Assembly: GCA_030606865.1 (NCBI GenBank)
Contig: JAUWFQ010000003.1
Location: forward strand, 1-40,552
Reading direction: 5' to 3'
Length of the DNA stretch: 40,552 nt
From: a bacterium
Lineage (GTDB): Bacteria > Fidelibacterota > Marinisomatia > Marinisomatales > JAHJCW01
Shown: positions 28,116-37,458 of the stretch, in pieces
Layout: every line of letters begins with the position of its first letter
Numbering within the stretch: the first letter of the stretch is position 1
The notes under the pieces: model-generated
Database searches by the model: none
Told to the model about the DNA's origin: nothing
The model's input: the letters and a program-made list of their open reading frames with translations, nothing else
Program-made: the position numbers and the translations under genes

Positions 28116-28745
28116 ATGAAAAGTAAATCTATACCAAATTGGCTGGAGTGGGTACGAGAAATTCAACAATTATGTCAAACAGGTCTGGCGTTTAGTGAAT
28201 CAGGATATGAAACTCAGCGCTATAAAAGATTGTCAGAAATAGCTGCGGAAATCACAGCAATGCATTCTAATATTAATACGGAAAGCTTAGTAGAAAACTT
28301 CTTAGCTCATCCCGGTTACGCTACACCTAAAGTAGATATCCGCGCTGCTATTATTGAAAATAACAAAATCTTACTTGTACAAGAAAAGATGGATAACAAA
28401 TGGGCTCTGCCCGGCGGTTGGGCAGATGTTGGAGAATCACCAGCCACTGCAATAATTCGCGAAACTAAAGAGGAGTCCGGTTTAGAAATAATTCCAAATA
28501 AAATAATTGGTGTATATGATGCAAATCGATCGGGTCGCCCATTAGAACTTTTCCATGCCTACAAACTCGTGTTTCTTTGCGGAAAGGTCGGTGGAAGTCT
28601 TAAAACCAGTACCGAAACAATAGCTGTTGATTTCTTTGACTTTGACACTTTACCCCCACTGTCCACCTCACGAACAGATGAAAAACATATAAATGATATA
28701 TTGGCACATATAAACAATCCTTCTCTGCCTACAATATTTGAATAA
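28116..28745 (+). CDS. Nudix hydrolase with N-terminal helical domain
   Basis: 209 aa from the ATG at 28116, ten bases after the SDR stop; an upstream in-frame ATG at 28080 would overlap the SDR gene and is less likely. Residues 1-65 match the helical Nudix-associated N-terminal domain (IPNWLEWVREIQQLCQTGL, then RYKRLSEIAAEI) seen in ADP-ribose/nucleoside-diphosphate-sugar hydrolases. The Nudix box is complete from G101: GWADVGE, then RETKEESGL (R115, E116, E119, E120, G122). Substrate is probably a nucleoside diphosphate linked to another group such as ADP-ribose, by family only. Confidence 0.92.
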   Translation: MKSKSIPNWLEWVREIQQLCQTGLAFSESGYETQRYKRLSEIAAEITAMHSNINTESLVENFLAHPGYATPKVDIRAAIIENNKILLVQEKMDNKWALPGGWADVGESPATAIIRETKEESGLEIIPNKIIGVYDANRSGRPLELFHAYKLVFLCGKVGGSLKTSTETIAVDFFDFDTLPPLSTSRTDEKHINDILAHINNPSLPTIFE

Positions 28746-28746
28746 A

Positions 28747-28798
28747 GTAGAAACGTTGCATGTTAAAAATCCCGACTCTGTTGGGGCAATGTCTCTAC
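28747..28798. repeat. GTAGAGAC-type palindromic intergenic repeat, copy 1
   Basis: GTAGAAACGTTGC at the left end pairs with the right end GCAATGTCTCTAC (11 of 13 positions, with one G-T pair) around an internal loop. It sits in the 63-bp gap between two convergent genes, where it could act as a bidirectional transcript end. A relative is at 37459-37486. Both resemble GTAGAGAC...GTCTCTAC palindromes dispersed in many bacterial genomes. Confidence 0.6.
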
Positions 28799-28808
28799 AA
28801 AAATACAT

Positions 28809-29309
28809 TTAATTTTCTTTTAGGTTATCTCTCATCGCACGCCAAGAGGGCAAAAACTGACCTGTCTGTTCCATATAAACTCTATATTTATCGCCAAATT
28901 TATTAAGCATATCGGTTTCTTCACGTTGAACTAACCACGACCAAATAATCGTTATTGGTATTACAGAAATAATTAATCCCCATGAATAGAATATCATAGC
29001 CAAAATTCCGGTAAAAGAGAAAATCCATACACTATAAATCGGGTGGCGGATAAATTGAAACGGACCTTGTTTAACAATCTCTTTTCCATGACCACCTTTT
29101 GCTAAATAATAATTTCCACCAATTAATAAATATAAGGCGTCAATCATAAAAATTGCCATAAGTGCAGTTCTAAACGTTGGGTGTATTATCATTTTGGGAA
29201 CTTCCAGAATACTCTCAATATAATATACAATAAACCAAATCAGGATTGTAACGACAATTCCAAAAGGACCAATGCCAAACAATTGCCAGAATTGTTTATT
29301 AGATCTCAC
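28809..29309 (-). CDS. Isoprenylcysteine carboxyl methyltransferase-like membrane protein
   Basis: 166 aa with four or five hydrophobic segments. The ICMT/PEMT-like C-terminal signature is visible: GPFQFIRHPIYSVWIF (SAM-binding RHP motif), then REETDMLNKFGDKYRVYMEQTGQFLP (the family's EE...FG..Y..Y pattern). Bacterial members are S-adenosylmethionine-dependent membrane methyltransferases acting on lipids or small molecules; prenylated proteins are not expected here. The start overlaps the lpdA stop by four bases, so it is translated as part of the lpdA transcript. Confidence 0.88.
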   Translation of the reverse strand: MRSNKQFWQLFGIGPFGIVVTILIWFIVYYIESILEVPKMIIHPTFRTALMAIFMIDALYLLIGGNYYLAKGGHGKEIVKQGPFQFIRHPIYSVWIFSFTGILAMIFYSWGLIISVIPITIIWSWLVQREETDMLNKFGDKYRVYMEQTGQFLPSWRAMRDNLKEN

Positions 29310-30733
29310 TTAGTTCTTTTTGGAATATAAAGATCAGTTACTGTGCCGGAAAAAATTTCTACGGCATTCGCAAATGTTTCTGAGAGTGTCGGGTGAGGGT
29401 GAATCGTTAAACTCACATCTTCTGCATCAGCGCCCATTTCAATCGCTAAAGCGCCTTCCGAAATTAGATCGCCCGCATGGGCTCCAATAATACTAACACC
29501 TAAAAGCTTGCCGTTATCCGGATTAAAAAGAAGTTTGGTTTTCCCGATTGACTGTCCAATCGCTATTGCTTTGCCGCTTGCACCCCATGGAAATTCCGTT
29601 TTCTTATATTCGATTCCCTTCTGCTGCGCTTCGGTTTCTGTTAATCCTGTCCAGGCAATTTCCGGATTTGTGAATATTACAGCCGGGATGCTTTTTGCAT
29701 CAAACGCCGCTGGTAAACCTGCGATTACTTCAGCGGCAACTTTGCCTTCGTGTGTTGCTTTGTGGGCAAGCATCGGCTCGCCGACCACATCCCCGATGGC
29801 GAAAATATTTGTAACATTGGTTTTCTGCTTTTCGTCCACCCTAATAAATCCGCGTTTTGTAAGTTGAACACCAATTTTTTCTAAACCTAAGTTTTCGGTA
29901 TTTGGTTTCCGCCCAACAGACACTAAAACTTTATCAAATTTTTGTTCAACCGTCTTTCCCTTGTTATCAATTGTTACAGAAAGCGATGAGTCTTTATTGG
30001 GTTTAACCGCAACCACCTTAGATTTGACCATAATCAGATGAAAGTCTTTCTTTAACTTGTGCTGTAAAAGACGGACAATGTCTTTGTCGGTTCCGGGCAA
30101 TAAAGAATCCAACATTTCAACTACCGTAACTTCTGATCCTAAAGAATTATAGACCGTAGCCATCTCAAGTCCGATATAGCCTCCGCCGATTACGAGCAGT
30201 GTTTTAGGAATATCTTCTAGCTGCAGCGCTTCTTTTGAAGTCATAACTGATGGATGGTTGTTTGGTAAGTTGGGTATTGTACTTGAACGAGACCCTGTCG
30301 CGATTATAGCATTATCGAAAGATATTATTTCTGATTTATCTTTACTTTTAATTTTTATTTCATTTTTTGAATTAAATTCTGCCACGCCGGTAAAAACCTG
30401 AACCTTTCTTGCTTTCGCCATTTGAGCGATACCTTTGTTCAGTTTTCCAACTACTTCATTCTTCCAGTCTCGAACTTTTTCTAATTCAATTTTAGGCACA
30501 TTAAACTTTACCCCTTTTCCTTCAAGTGCGTGTGCTTCTTCAATAATATGTGAAATGTGCAACAATGCTTTTGAGGGAATGCAACCTCTGTTAAGACAAA
30601 CCCCTCCAAGCACATCGTCTTTTTCAATAAGTGCAACACGTTTATCTAAATCAGCAGCTCTAAAAGCAGCAGTATAGCCGCCCGGACCAGATCCAATTAC
30701 AACTGCATCAAAGTGTTTGTTTTTATCAGTCAT
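29306..30733 (-). CDS. lpdA: Dihydrolipoyl dehydrogenase (E3)
   Basis: FAD flavoprotein that reoxidises dihydrolipoyl groups with NAD+ in 2-oxoacid dehydrogenase or glycine-cleavage complexes. It has 475 aa. The FAD motif GSGPGGYTAAFRA starts near residue 14, redox disulfide Cys46/Cys51 is in CLNRGCIPSK, the NAD-binding motif is VIGGGYIGLEMATVY, FAIGDVVGEPMLAHKA is the second FAD motif, and the catalytic His-Glu pair is in IHPHPTLSE. A Shine-Dalgarno AGGA precedes the ATG. No E1/E2 or gcv genes are present in the window, so its complex is not known. It lies 100 bp downstream of the PFOR/DHOD-like pair on the same strand. Confidence 0.96.
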   Translation of the reverse strand: MTDKNKHFDAVVIGSGPGGYTAAFRAADLDKRVALIEKDDVLGGVCLNRGCIPSKALLHISHIIEEAHALEGKGVKFNVPKIELEKVRDWKNEVVGKLNKGIAQMAKARKVQVFTGVAEFNSKNEIKIKSKDKSEIISFDNAIIATGSRSSTIPNLPNNHPSVMTSKEALQLEDIPKTLLVIGGGYIGLEMATVYNSLGSEVTVVEMLDSLLPGTDKDIVRLLQHKLKKDFHLIMVKSKVVAVKPNKDSSLSVTIDNKGKTVEQKFDKVLVSVGRKPNTENLGLEKIGVQLTKRGFIRVDEKQKTNVTNIFAIGDVVGEPMLAHKATHEGKVAAEVIAGLPAAFDAKSIPAVIFTNPEIAWTGLTETEAQQKGIEYKKTEFPWGASGKAIAIGQSIGKTKLLFNPDNGKLLGVSIIGAHAGDLISEGALAIEMGADAEDVSLTIHPHPTLSETFANAVEIFSGTVTDLYIPKRTK

Positions 30734-30833
30734 AGTAAATCCTATATTAGGTTTATATCCGCGAAGTTAGTATAAATTGTACAGAAGAATAAACTATTCA
30801 GACTGTTCCCTCATCGTTATTTAATAGAGCTTA

Positions 30834-31847
30834 TCAAGCTAAATTATGTTCCGGATTGTATTGGTATTCCCGCAGGGTTTTAATATAATTTGCTCTCATA
30901 AAAGCACTAGGATCATTCACATTTTTCATGCTCATGCATCCACGCATTTGATCTAGGCTTTCATATTCGTGTTCTTCCATCCATTGAACAAGTTCTTGTT
31001 TTAGCTTAGTTATATGTTTTGGTCCATATTTTAAAAGAGCAGAAGTCATAAATGTAACATCTGCTCCAGCCATTATTAATTTGAGAACGTCTTGTGCCGT
31101 ATAAACACCACTGGTTGCACCCAATGATAGCTGGAGTTGGTTCCGCAATACGGCAATCCATCTTAACGGTAAACGGATTTCGTCGGAATCGCTCAAAGAA
31201 AGCGCTGGTTCAACTTCAAGCTTTTCAAGATTTATGTCAGGTTGATAAAAGCGATTAAAAAGAACAAGGGCGTTTGCTCCGGCTTCTTCAATTCTTTGAG
31301 CAAAAGAAGGAAGAGCGCTGAAAGCGTAGCCAATTTTCATAGCAACCGGTATAGAAATATTTTCTTTAACTGCTTTTAAAATATCAATATAAATATTTTT
31401 TACATCGGAGCCAGATTGATTCGCCTCTGTTGGTAGGTAATAAACATTCAATTCCAGTGCATCTGCTCCCGCTTTCTCAATAAGCTTTGCTTTCTCAGTC
31501 CATCCACCTAAAGAAACGCCATTTAAGCTGGCAATTACAGGGATATCAAGATTTTCTTTTAAGCGCCGTATTTGTTCTAAGTATTCATCCGGTCCTGATA
31601 TGAAATCATAATGGTCAGGAAAATAAGAAAGTGCTTCCGAAAAACTATCGCTTCCGCGTGAAAGATAATGCTCCAATTCAGCATCTTCATGATATATTTC
31701 TTCTTCAAACAATGAATACATTACCAGTGCTGGAGCCCCTGCATCTTCCAATCGCTTGGCAGTGTCTATGTCACGCGAAAGAGGTGAAGATGATGGAATC
31801 AGCGGGCTCTCTAAATTAAATCCTAAATATTTTGTTTTAAGACTCAT
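30834..31847 (-). CDS. Dihydroorotate dehydrogenase-like FMN-barrel protein, probably not a true PyrD
   Basis: 337 aa, with the FMN TIM-barrel layout of the DHOD superfamily: YLGFNLESPLIPSSSPLS at the N-terminus, PVIASLNGVSLGGW, AGADALELNVYY, PVAMKIG and the C-terminal phosphate-binding part ATSGVYTAQDVLKLIMAGADV. In class 1 DHODs the strand equivalent to LELNVYYLPTE reads LNxSCPN and is followed by the catalytic Cys; class 2 uses Ser. Neither appears here, so dihydroorotate oxidation is unlikely. The gene starts 18 bp after the pyruvate:ferredoxin oxidoreductase stop, on the same strand, with Shine-Dalgarno AAGGGA. Proteins of this type, annotated DHOD-like, are often found beside nifJ. Its reaction is unknown. 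Confidence 0.85.
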   Translation of the reverse strand: MSLKTKYLGFNLESPLIPSSSPLSRDIDTAKRLEDAGAPALVMYSLFEEEIYHEDAELEHYLSRGSDSFSEALSYFPDHYDFISGPDEYLEQIRRLKENLDIPVIASLNGVSLGGWTEKAKLIEKAGADALELNVYYLPTEANQSGSDVKNIYIDILKAVKENISIPVAMKIGYAFSALPSFAQRIEEAGANALVLFNRFYQPDINLEKLEVEPALSLSDSDEIRLPLRWIAVLRNQLQLSLGATSGVYTAQDVLKLIMAGADVTFMTSALLKYGPKHITKLKQELVQWMEEHEYESLDQMRGCMSMKNVNDPSAFMRANYIKTLREYQYNPEHNLA

Positions 31848-31865
31848 AATGTTTTTCCCTTATAT

Positions 31866-34800
31866 CTATTTTTGTGTGCTTGCTTTTGCCATTTCCTGAT
31901 ATTTATTCCATCTTTGTTTCACTATTTCTTCGGCATTGCCCAAGAGTTCCTTTGCCCGTTCAGGCATACTTTTGGTAAGCATTTTATACCGTGTTTCTTT
32001 ATATATATAATCAGCCAGAGGAATAGAAGGAGCTTTAGAATCAATTTGCAATGGATTTTTACCGTCATCTTTTCTGCGTGGATCATGTCTGTATAGAATC
32101 CAATGTCCGCTTTCAACCGCTGCTTTTTGCTGGTCAAGTCCGTACCGCATATTGATGCCGTGTGCTATACAATGACTATATGCAATAATCATTGACGGTC
32201 CGTCATAAGATTCTGCTTCTTGGAATGCCTTAACGGTTTGTAGGTCGGTTGCCCCCATTGCTATTTGCGCAACATACACATTCCCGTATGTCATTGCCAT
32301 CATTCCTAGGTCCTTTTTCCCTGTTGGTTTTCCCGCTGCAGCAAATTTTGCGACCGCTCCAAGCGGTGTCGCTTTTGAGGCTTGTCCTCCTGTATTTGAA
32401 TAAACTTCTGTATCTAAAACCAATATATTGACATTTCTACCTGTTGCAAAAACATGATCAATTCCACCGTAACCGATATCATATGCCCAGCCATCGCCGC
32501 CCATAATCCATACACTTTTTTTCACAAGATTATCTGAAATACTTAATAGTTGTTTTGCCTCCGAGGAAGTAAAACCTGACAATATCTTATTGAGCTTCTC
32601 GATTCTTTCTCTTTGTTCAAATATTCCTTTTTCATTTGATTGGTCTGCATTTAATATTTCGTTTACAAGCTCCGAACCGATTTTCGTCTTGAGAATTGTT
32701 AAGAGTTCTTTTGCGTGTTCAGTGTGTTTATCAATTGTCAGGCGGAAGCCCAATCCAAATTCAGCATTGTCTTCAAATAATGAATTTGACCACGTTGGTC
32801 CACGACCATCGCTATTTTTTGTCCAAGGTGTGGTCGGCAAATTACCGCCATAAATTGATGAACAGCCTGTCGCATTTGCGATTATCATTCTATCGCCAAA
32901 CATTTGCGATGCGAGCTTAACATAGGGCGTTTCACCGCAACCCGTACAAGCACCCGAGAACTCAAACAACGGTTGTAACAATTGTGAACCTTTTACATTA
33001 TTATGATTAAATCTGTCTCTTTTGACCTCCGGTAAGGACAAGAAAAAGCCCCAGTTTTTTCTCTCGCTTTCCCTCAACGGTAATTGTGGTTCCATATTTA
33101 TCGCTTTCCGCTTCGTATCTGTTTTGTCTTTAACAGGACAGGCTTCTATGCACATTGCACAACCTGTACAATCCTCAGGTGCAACCTGTAATGTATATAC
33201 TTCGCCATCCTCCCAGTCGCGTCCTCTAACTTTGGTCGATTTGAACGTACTTGGTGCTTTGGTCAACAAATCGTTATAATATACTTTCGGACGAATAACT
33301 CCATGCGGACATACAAAAGCACATTTGTTACATTGTATACAAATATCCTGGTCCCACACCGGTATTTCTGATGCAATATTTCTTTTTTCCCACTGTGTTG
33401 TTCCGGTTGGCCATGTTCCATCTACAGAGAAGGAGCTAACAGGTAAATCATCACCGTATCCTGAAATGATTTTTGCCGTGACATTTTTTACAAAGTCGGG
33501 AGCCGCTTCAGGAACTACAGATCCTTCCATTATTTTACTCGTTGCTTTTTGTGGTATTTCTAATTTGTTAAGATTGGCTAGAGTTTCATCAACCGCCTTA
33601 TAGTTTTTAGCAACAATTTCCTCACCCTTCTTGCCATAAGTTTTTTTAATATATTGTTTAATACTATTTATGGCTTTTTCTTTCGGTAACACACCCGAAA
33701 TAGCAAAAAAGCATGTTTGCATAATTGTGTTTATGCGTACTCCCATACCTGTTTGCTTTGCAACTTTTAGAGCATTAATAACATATACCTTAAGTTCCTT
33801 TTCAATGATCTGCTCTTGTATCTCTAAAGGTAATTTATCCCAAGTTTGTTCAGTAGAATATGGTGCATTCAATAAAAACGTACCTTTTGGTTCGATATTT
33901 CTAAAAACATCTTGGGTTTCTAAGAATCCAAATTGATGACAAGCAACAAAATTGGCATGGTTAATTAAATAGGGAGACCTAATTGGATCCTCTCCAAACC
34001 TTAAGTGGGATACTGTCATACTGCCGGACTTTTTTGAATCATATACAAAGTATCCCTGAGCATAGAAATCTGTGGTTTCTCCAATAATTTTAATTGAATT
34101 CTTATTTGCGCCAACCGTACCATCTGCACCTAAACCATAAAACATGCCCCTAAACATTTTTTCCTTATGAATGGAAAGGTCTTTGTCATATTTCAAGCTC
34201 TTATTGCTCACATCATCATTTATTCCTATAGTAAAGTGATTTAACGGTTTGTCCCGTTTCAAAGAATCAAAAACGCCCTTTACCATACCGGGTGTAAATT
34301 CTTTTGATGAAAGACCGTATCTGCCGCCAACAACCTTTGGCATTTTATCGTCACCGGCTAATTCTATGATTGCATTCATAACATCAAGATATAGCGGTTC
34401 GCCGGTACTGCCCGGTTCCTTGGTGCGATCGAGCACAGCAATCTTATTTACAGTTTTTGGTAGTTCATCAATAAAATGTTTCATTGAAAATGGTCGGTAT
34501 AGATGAACCTTTAAAATGCCAACCTTCTCGCCCTTACCGGTTAGATAGTCCACTGTTTCATGTACTGTGTCGGCACTGGAGCCCATAATAACTATTACTC
34601 TTTCAGCGTCCTTTGCTCCTTCGTATTCAAATAATTTATATTTACGACCTACAATTTTTGCAAATTCATCCATTGTTTCTTGCACAATTTTTGGTGTTGC
34701 TTCATAAAACGGATTCACTATTTCGCGTGCTTGGAAAAATACATCGGGATTTTGTGCTGTTCCTCGCAGAACTGGATTATTTGGATTTAAACCGCGTTGG

Positions 34801-35411
34801 CGATGTGCTATAATTAGGTCGTCGTTTATCATCGCGCGCATATCATCATCACTTAATTGCTCAATTTTTTGTACTTCATGTGATATTCTAAATCCTTCAA
34901 AGAAATGAATGAATGGTATACGAGATTTTAATGTGGATGCTTGAGCAATAAGCGCCATGTCCATAACTTCTTGGATATTGCCTGCCGCAAGAAGAGCAAA
35001 TCCGGTAGAACGCACAGCCATAACATCAGAATGATCACCAAAAATAGACAATGCATGTGTAGCTATTGTTCTTGCTGATACATGAAAGACTGTTGATGTC
35101 AATTCACCTGCAATTTTGAACATATTCGGAATCATTAACAATAATCCCTGAGAAGCTGTAAAGGTAGATGTTAATGCTCCTGTCTGCAATGCGCCGTGAA
35201 CAGCACCGGCTGCTCCACCCTCACTTTGCATTTCTATAACATCGGGAACCGTTCCCCAAATGTTTTTTCTACCTACAGCAGACCATTCGTCAGCCCATTC
35301 TCCCATATTGGAAGAAGGTGTTATCGGATAAATTGCACAAACTTCATTTGTCTTGTGGGCAACGTATGCCGCAGCTTCGTTTCCATCAATCGTAACTTGT
35401 TTTCTTTTCAT
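31866..35411 (-). CDS. nifJ: Pyruvate:ferredoxin (flavodoxin) oxidoreductase, single-chain homodimeric type
   Basis: Oxidises pyruvate with CoA to acetyl-CoA and CO2, reducing ferredoxin or flavodoxin; cytosolic, oxygen-sensitive. 1181 aa, full length. Domains in order: the N-terminal PFOR domain (KRKQVTIDGNEAAAYVAHK, YPITPSSNMGEWAD), the CoA/transketolase-like domain, the EKR segment (about 420-480), two 4Fe-4S clusters in a ferredoxin domain (CIQCNKCAFVCP near 689, CTGCAMCIEACP near 748), CTGCGETPY near 822 for the proximal cluster, and the TPP/Mg motif GGDGWAYDIGYGG near 973. The C-terminal oxygen-protective extension is short. It leads a unit with the DHOD-like gene. Confidence 0.97.
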   Translation of the reverse strand: MKRKQVTIDGNEAAAYVAHKTNEVCAIYPITPSSNMGEWADEWSAVGRKNIWGTVPDVIEMQSEGGAAGAVHGALQTGALTSTFTASQGLLLMIPNMFKIAGELTSTVFHVSARTIATHALSIFGDHSDVMAVRSTGFALLAAGNIQEVMDMALIAQASTLKSRIPFIHFFEGFRISHEVQKIEQLSDDDMRAMINDDLIIAHRQRGLNPNNPVLRGTAQNPDVFFQAREIVNPFYEATPKIVQETMDEFAKIVGRKYKLFEYEGAKDAERVIVIMGSSADTVHETVDYLTGKGEKVGILKVHLYRPFSMKHFIDELPKTVNKIAVLDRTKEPGSTGEPLYLDVMNAIIELAGDDKMPKVVGGRYGLSSKEFTPGMVKGVFDSLKRDKPLNHFTIGINDDVSNKSLKYDKDLSIHKEKMFRGMFYGLGADGTVGANKNSIKIIGETTDFYAQGYFVYDSKKSGSMTVSHLRFGEDPIRSPYLINHANFVACHQFGFLETQDVFRNIEPKGTFLLNAPYSTEQTWDKLPLEIQEQIIEKELKVYVINALKVAKQTGMGVRINTIMQTCFFAISGVLPKEKAINSIKQYIKKTYGKKGEEIVAKNYKAVDETLANLNKLEIPQKATSKIMEGSVVPEAAPDFVKNVTAKIISGYGDDLPVSSFSVDGTWPTGTTQWEKRNIASEIPVWDQDICIQCNKCAFVCPHGVIRPKVYYNDLLTKAPSTFKSTKVRGRDWEDGEVYTLQVAPEDCTGCAMCIEACPVKDKTDTKRKAINMEPQLPLRESERKNWGFFLSLPEVKRDRFNHNNVKGSQLLQPLFEFSGACTGCGETPYVKLASQMFGDRMIIANATGCSSIYGGNLPTTPWTKNSDGRGPTWSNSLFEDNAEFGLGFRLTIDKHTEHAKELLTILKTKIGSELVNEILNADQSNEKGIFEQRERIEKLNKILSGFTSSEAKQLLSISDNLVKKSVWIMGGDGWAYDIGYGGIDHVFATGRNVNILVLDTEVYSNTGGQASKATPLGAVAKFAAAGKPTGKKDLGMMAMTYGNVYVAQIAMGATDLQTVKAFQEAESYDGPSMIIAYSHCIAHGINMRYGLDQQKAAVESGHWILYRHDPRRKDDGKNPLQIDSKAPSIPLADYIYKETRYKMLTKSMPERAKELLGNAEEIVKQRWNKYQEMAKASTQK

Positions 35412-35588
35412 TTTTAAATCCTATTAAAATATAATATTAAAAAGTGGACAGCGACCTCTTATTAGAACACGAAATTTACAATTTTAGACAACTGCCTGCA
35501 AAATATATTGGGCGGTGTTTGCAATATTAATTGAATTGTCTGTTTTCTGGTTTTATGCTAATTTTTCAAACATTCAAAGAGGGTTATT
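35412..35588. promoter_or_regulatory. Divergent promoter region between nifJ and the CrtI-like oxidoreductase
   Basis: 177 bp, AT-rich and non-coding. Shine-Dalgarno AGGA precedes nifJ on the minus strand, and AAAGAGGG precedes the plus-strand gene (about 35577-35584). No clear operator is seen. Confidence 0.4.
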
Positions 35589-37193
35589 ATGCCTAGTACA
35601 AAATATGATTCTATCATTGTTGGTTCCGGTGCAGGAGGACTAACCGCCGCCGTTGCCTTGTCTCAAGCTGGGCAAAAAGTTCTGGTCTGCGAACAACATT
35701 TAGCGCCCGGAGGCTGGACACAGTCTTTCACCCTTGAAGGTTATCGTTTTAGCCCCGGTGTGCATTATATCGGAGGGTTAAATCAAGGCGAATATCTAAA
35801 CCAAATATATCGTGGTCTCGGCGTATCGCAAGATCTTGAATTTCTCGAATTAAATCCTGATGGTTTTGATCATATTTTCATCGGCGACGAGCAATTTGAC
35901 ATACCAAAAGGCAAGGAAAAATATATAGAAAGGTTGATTGCGCGATTTCCGGATGAAGCCGAAGGAATACGAAAATTATTCAAAACCATTGATGATATTG
36001 GATCGTTAATGCGCTCTTTACCGCACGGGAAAATGCCACTGTCAAAACTTGGTGTACTACAATGGTTTTGGAAATCGGGCGGAACGTTGATAAACAAATA
36101 TGTAAAAGATCCTGTTCTGCGTGCAATTTTATTGAGTCAGTCTGGTGACCATGGCGTACCTCCTTCAAAAGTGTCATCGTTTGTTCAAATCGGTATTATG
36201 CGACATTATTTCAAAGGTGGTTTTTATCCACAAGGAGGTGCCTGTATGCTTCCCCGGGCGTTTGTTCGTGCACTAAAACGTTCCGGCGGAGAACTTAGAT
36301 TACGTACGCCGGTTAATAAAATTATCCTTGAAAATGGTCAGGCTGTTGGTATAGAAATCGGCAATAACGAAAAACTGTATGCAAAAAACATTATTAGCAA
36401 TACTGACCCTGAAACAACTTTTATTAAATTAATTGGAAAAGAACATTTAAGTAATAAACTTAATAGAAAATTGAGTAAGGTTTGTTATTCTACTTCGAGT
36501 CTAAGTTTGTTTTTGGCTCTTGATCTTGATCTAAAAAGTATGGGCTATGACTCAGGAAATTATTGGTATTATGAACATTCCGATTTAGATAAAATATATT
36601 CACTCGGTCAAACCGACTATGCCGTTCATAACGAACCCGCTGCGATGTTCATGACAATCACAACGCTTAAAGACCCAAGCAAGATGAAAAAAGGTATTCA
36701 CACCATTGAAGCTTTCTGTTTTTCCAATTATGAACCGTTTAAGAAATGGGAGAATGAACCCGCGGGCGAGCGGTCAAAAGAGTATAAATCTTTAAAAAAT
36801 GAAATAATGGATAGAATGCTTGATTTTCTTGAAAAGCGTGTTCCCGGCATTAAAAATTCCATTGTTTTTAAAGATTTAGCAACTCCACTGACCAATGCAC
36901 ACTATATCAACTCTCATAAGGGCAATCTTTACGGAACAGATAAAATTACTAAACAAATGGGCCCCTTCGGTTTCAACACAAAAACAGAGATCAAAAATCT
37001 GTATTTATGTGGCGCAAGCACGCTTTCGCACGGTGTAGCTGGCGTTACCGGAACGGGTTTAAGAACTGCAGCAATTATTCTTAATTGCAAAACCAAAGAT
37101 TTATTAAAACAAAAAGGTCCCGAGTTAAGAATATATCCTTGTGACGATATAAGCAAGTGGTCAGATAAAATTAAGCAAAAAATCAAACGGTAG
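35589..37193 (+). CDS. Phytoene-desaturase/CRTISO/RetSat-like FAD oxidoreductase
   Basis: 534 aa. The N-terminal dinucleotide-binding motif SIIVGSGAGGLTAAVALSQAGQKVLVCEQH is characteristic (GxGxxG core with glutamate at the strand end), followed by GGWTQSFTLEGYRFSPGVHYIGG. The middle has FYPQGGACMLPRAFVRALKRSGG, and the C-terminal FAD motif NLYLCGASTLSHGVAGVTGTG. This pattern fits the carotenoid isomerase/retinol-saturase branch better than classical CrtI. No carotenoid synthesis genes (crtB, crtE) are nearby, so the substrate is open; members can act on polyprenyl or fatty compounds. Start supported by a strong Shine-Dalgarno AAAGAGGG five bases upstream. Confidence 0.88.
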   Translation: MPSTKYDSIIVGSGAGGLTAAVALSQAGQKVLVCEQHLAPGGWTQSFTLEGYRFSPGVHYIGGLNQGEYLNQIYRGLGVSQDLEFLELNPDGFDHIFIGDEQFDIPKGKEKYIERLIARFPDEAEGIRKLFKTIDDIGSLMRSLPHGKMPLSKLGVLQWFWKSGGTLINKYVKDPVLRAILLSQSGDHGVPPSKVSSFVQIGIMRHYFKGGFYPQGGACMLPRAFVRALKRSGGELRLRTPVNKIILENGQAVGIEIGNNEKLYAKNIISNTDPETTFIKLIGKEHLSNKLNRKLSKVCYSTSSLSLFLALDLDLKSMGYDSGNYWYYEHSDLDKIYSLGQTDYAVHNEPAAMFMTITTLKDPSKMKKGIHTIEAFCFSNYEPFKKWENEPAGERSKEYKSLKNEIMDRMLDFLEKRVPGIKNSIVFKDLATPLTNAHYINSHKGNLYGTDKITKQMGPFGFNTKTEIKNLYLCGASTLSHGVAGVTGTGLRTAAIILNCKTKDLLKQKGPELRIYPCDDISKWSDKIKQKIKR

Positions 37194-37270
37194 TTAGGAT
37201 ATTGGGGAATTTGGGAACTGGGTTATTTGTGAATTGGTATGATGTTTTCAAGATGCAATAATAGATGATT

Positions 37271-37438
37271 ATGTCATTCTTGAGGATCATAGCGACGAAG
37301 AATCCACAATTACATTTTATGGATTCTTTTTACCCATCGTCAATCTGCGCTGAAGCTACGATTGATAAACAACTTTTTTAACTGACGAAACCTTGGTGCA
37401 GTCTGTAGTGAGGACGGGCACTACGCCCAGAATGACAT
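37271..37438. mobile_element. Small MITE-like element with TGTCATTCT/AGAATGACA inverted ends
   Basis: ATGTCATTCT (37271-37280) and AGAATGACAT (37429-37438) are perfect 10-bp inverted ends of a 168-bp non-coding segment. Inside are GCGACGAAGAATCC, a wording common in dispersed repeats of FCB-group genomes, and the hairpin GTAGTG/CACTAC (37405-37424). It encodes no protein. Target-site duplication is not evident. Mobility is inference from structure. Confidence 0.5.
37298..37331 (+). terminator. Terminator-like hairpin with T-run
   Basis: AAGAATCCA (37298-37306) pairs perfectly with TGGATTCTT (37320-37328), followed by a run of Ts. It could end transcripts of the oxidoreductase gene about 105 bp upstream. 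The stem has low GC and lies within the MITE-like element, so the role is tentative. Confidence 0.35.
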
Positions 37439-37458
37439 ATCGGAGGGGTGAATTTTAT

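Noticed and set aside
31866-35417. Many plus-strand ORFs of 60-92 aa across the nifJ gene
   Set aside because: All are antisense frames of the intact 1181-aa oxidoreductase with its cluster and TPP motifs.
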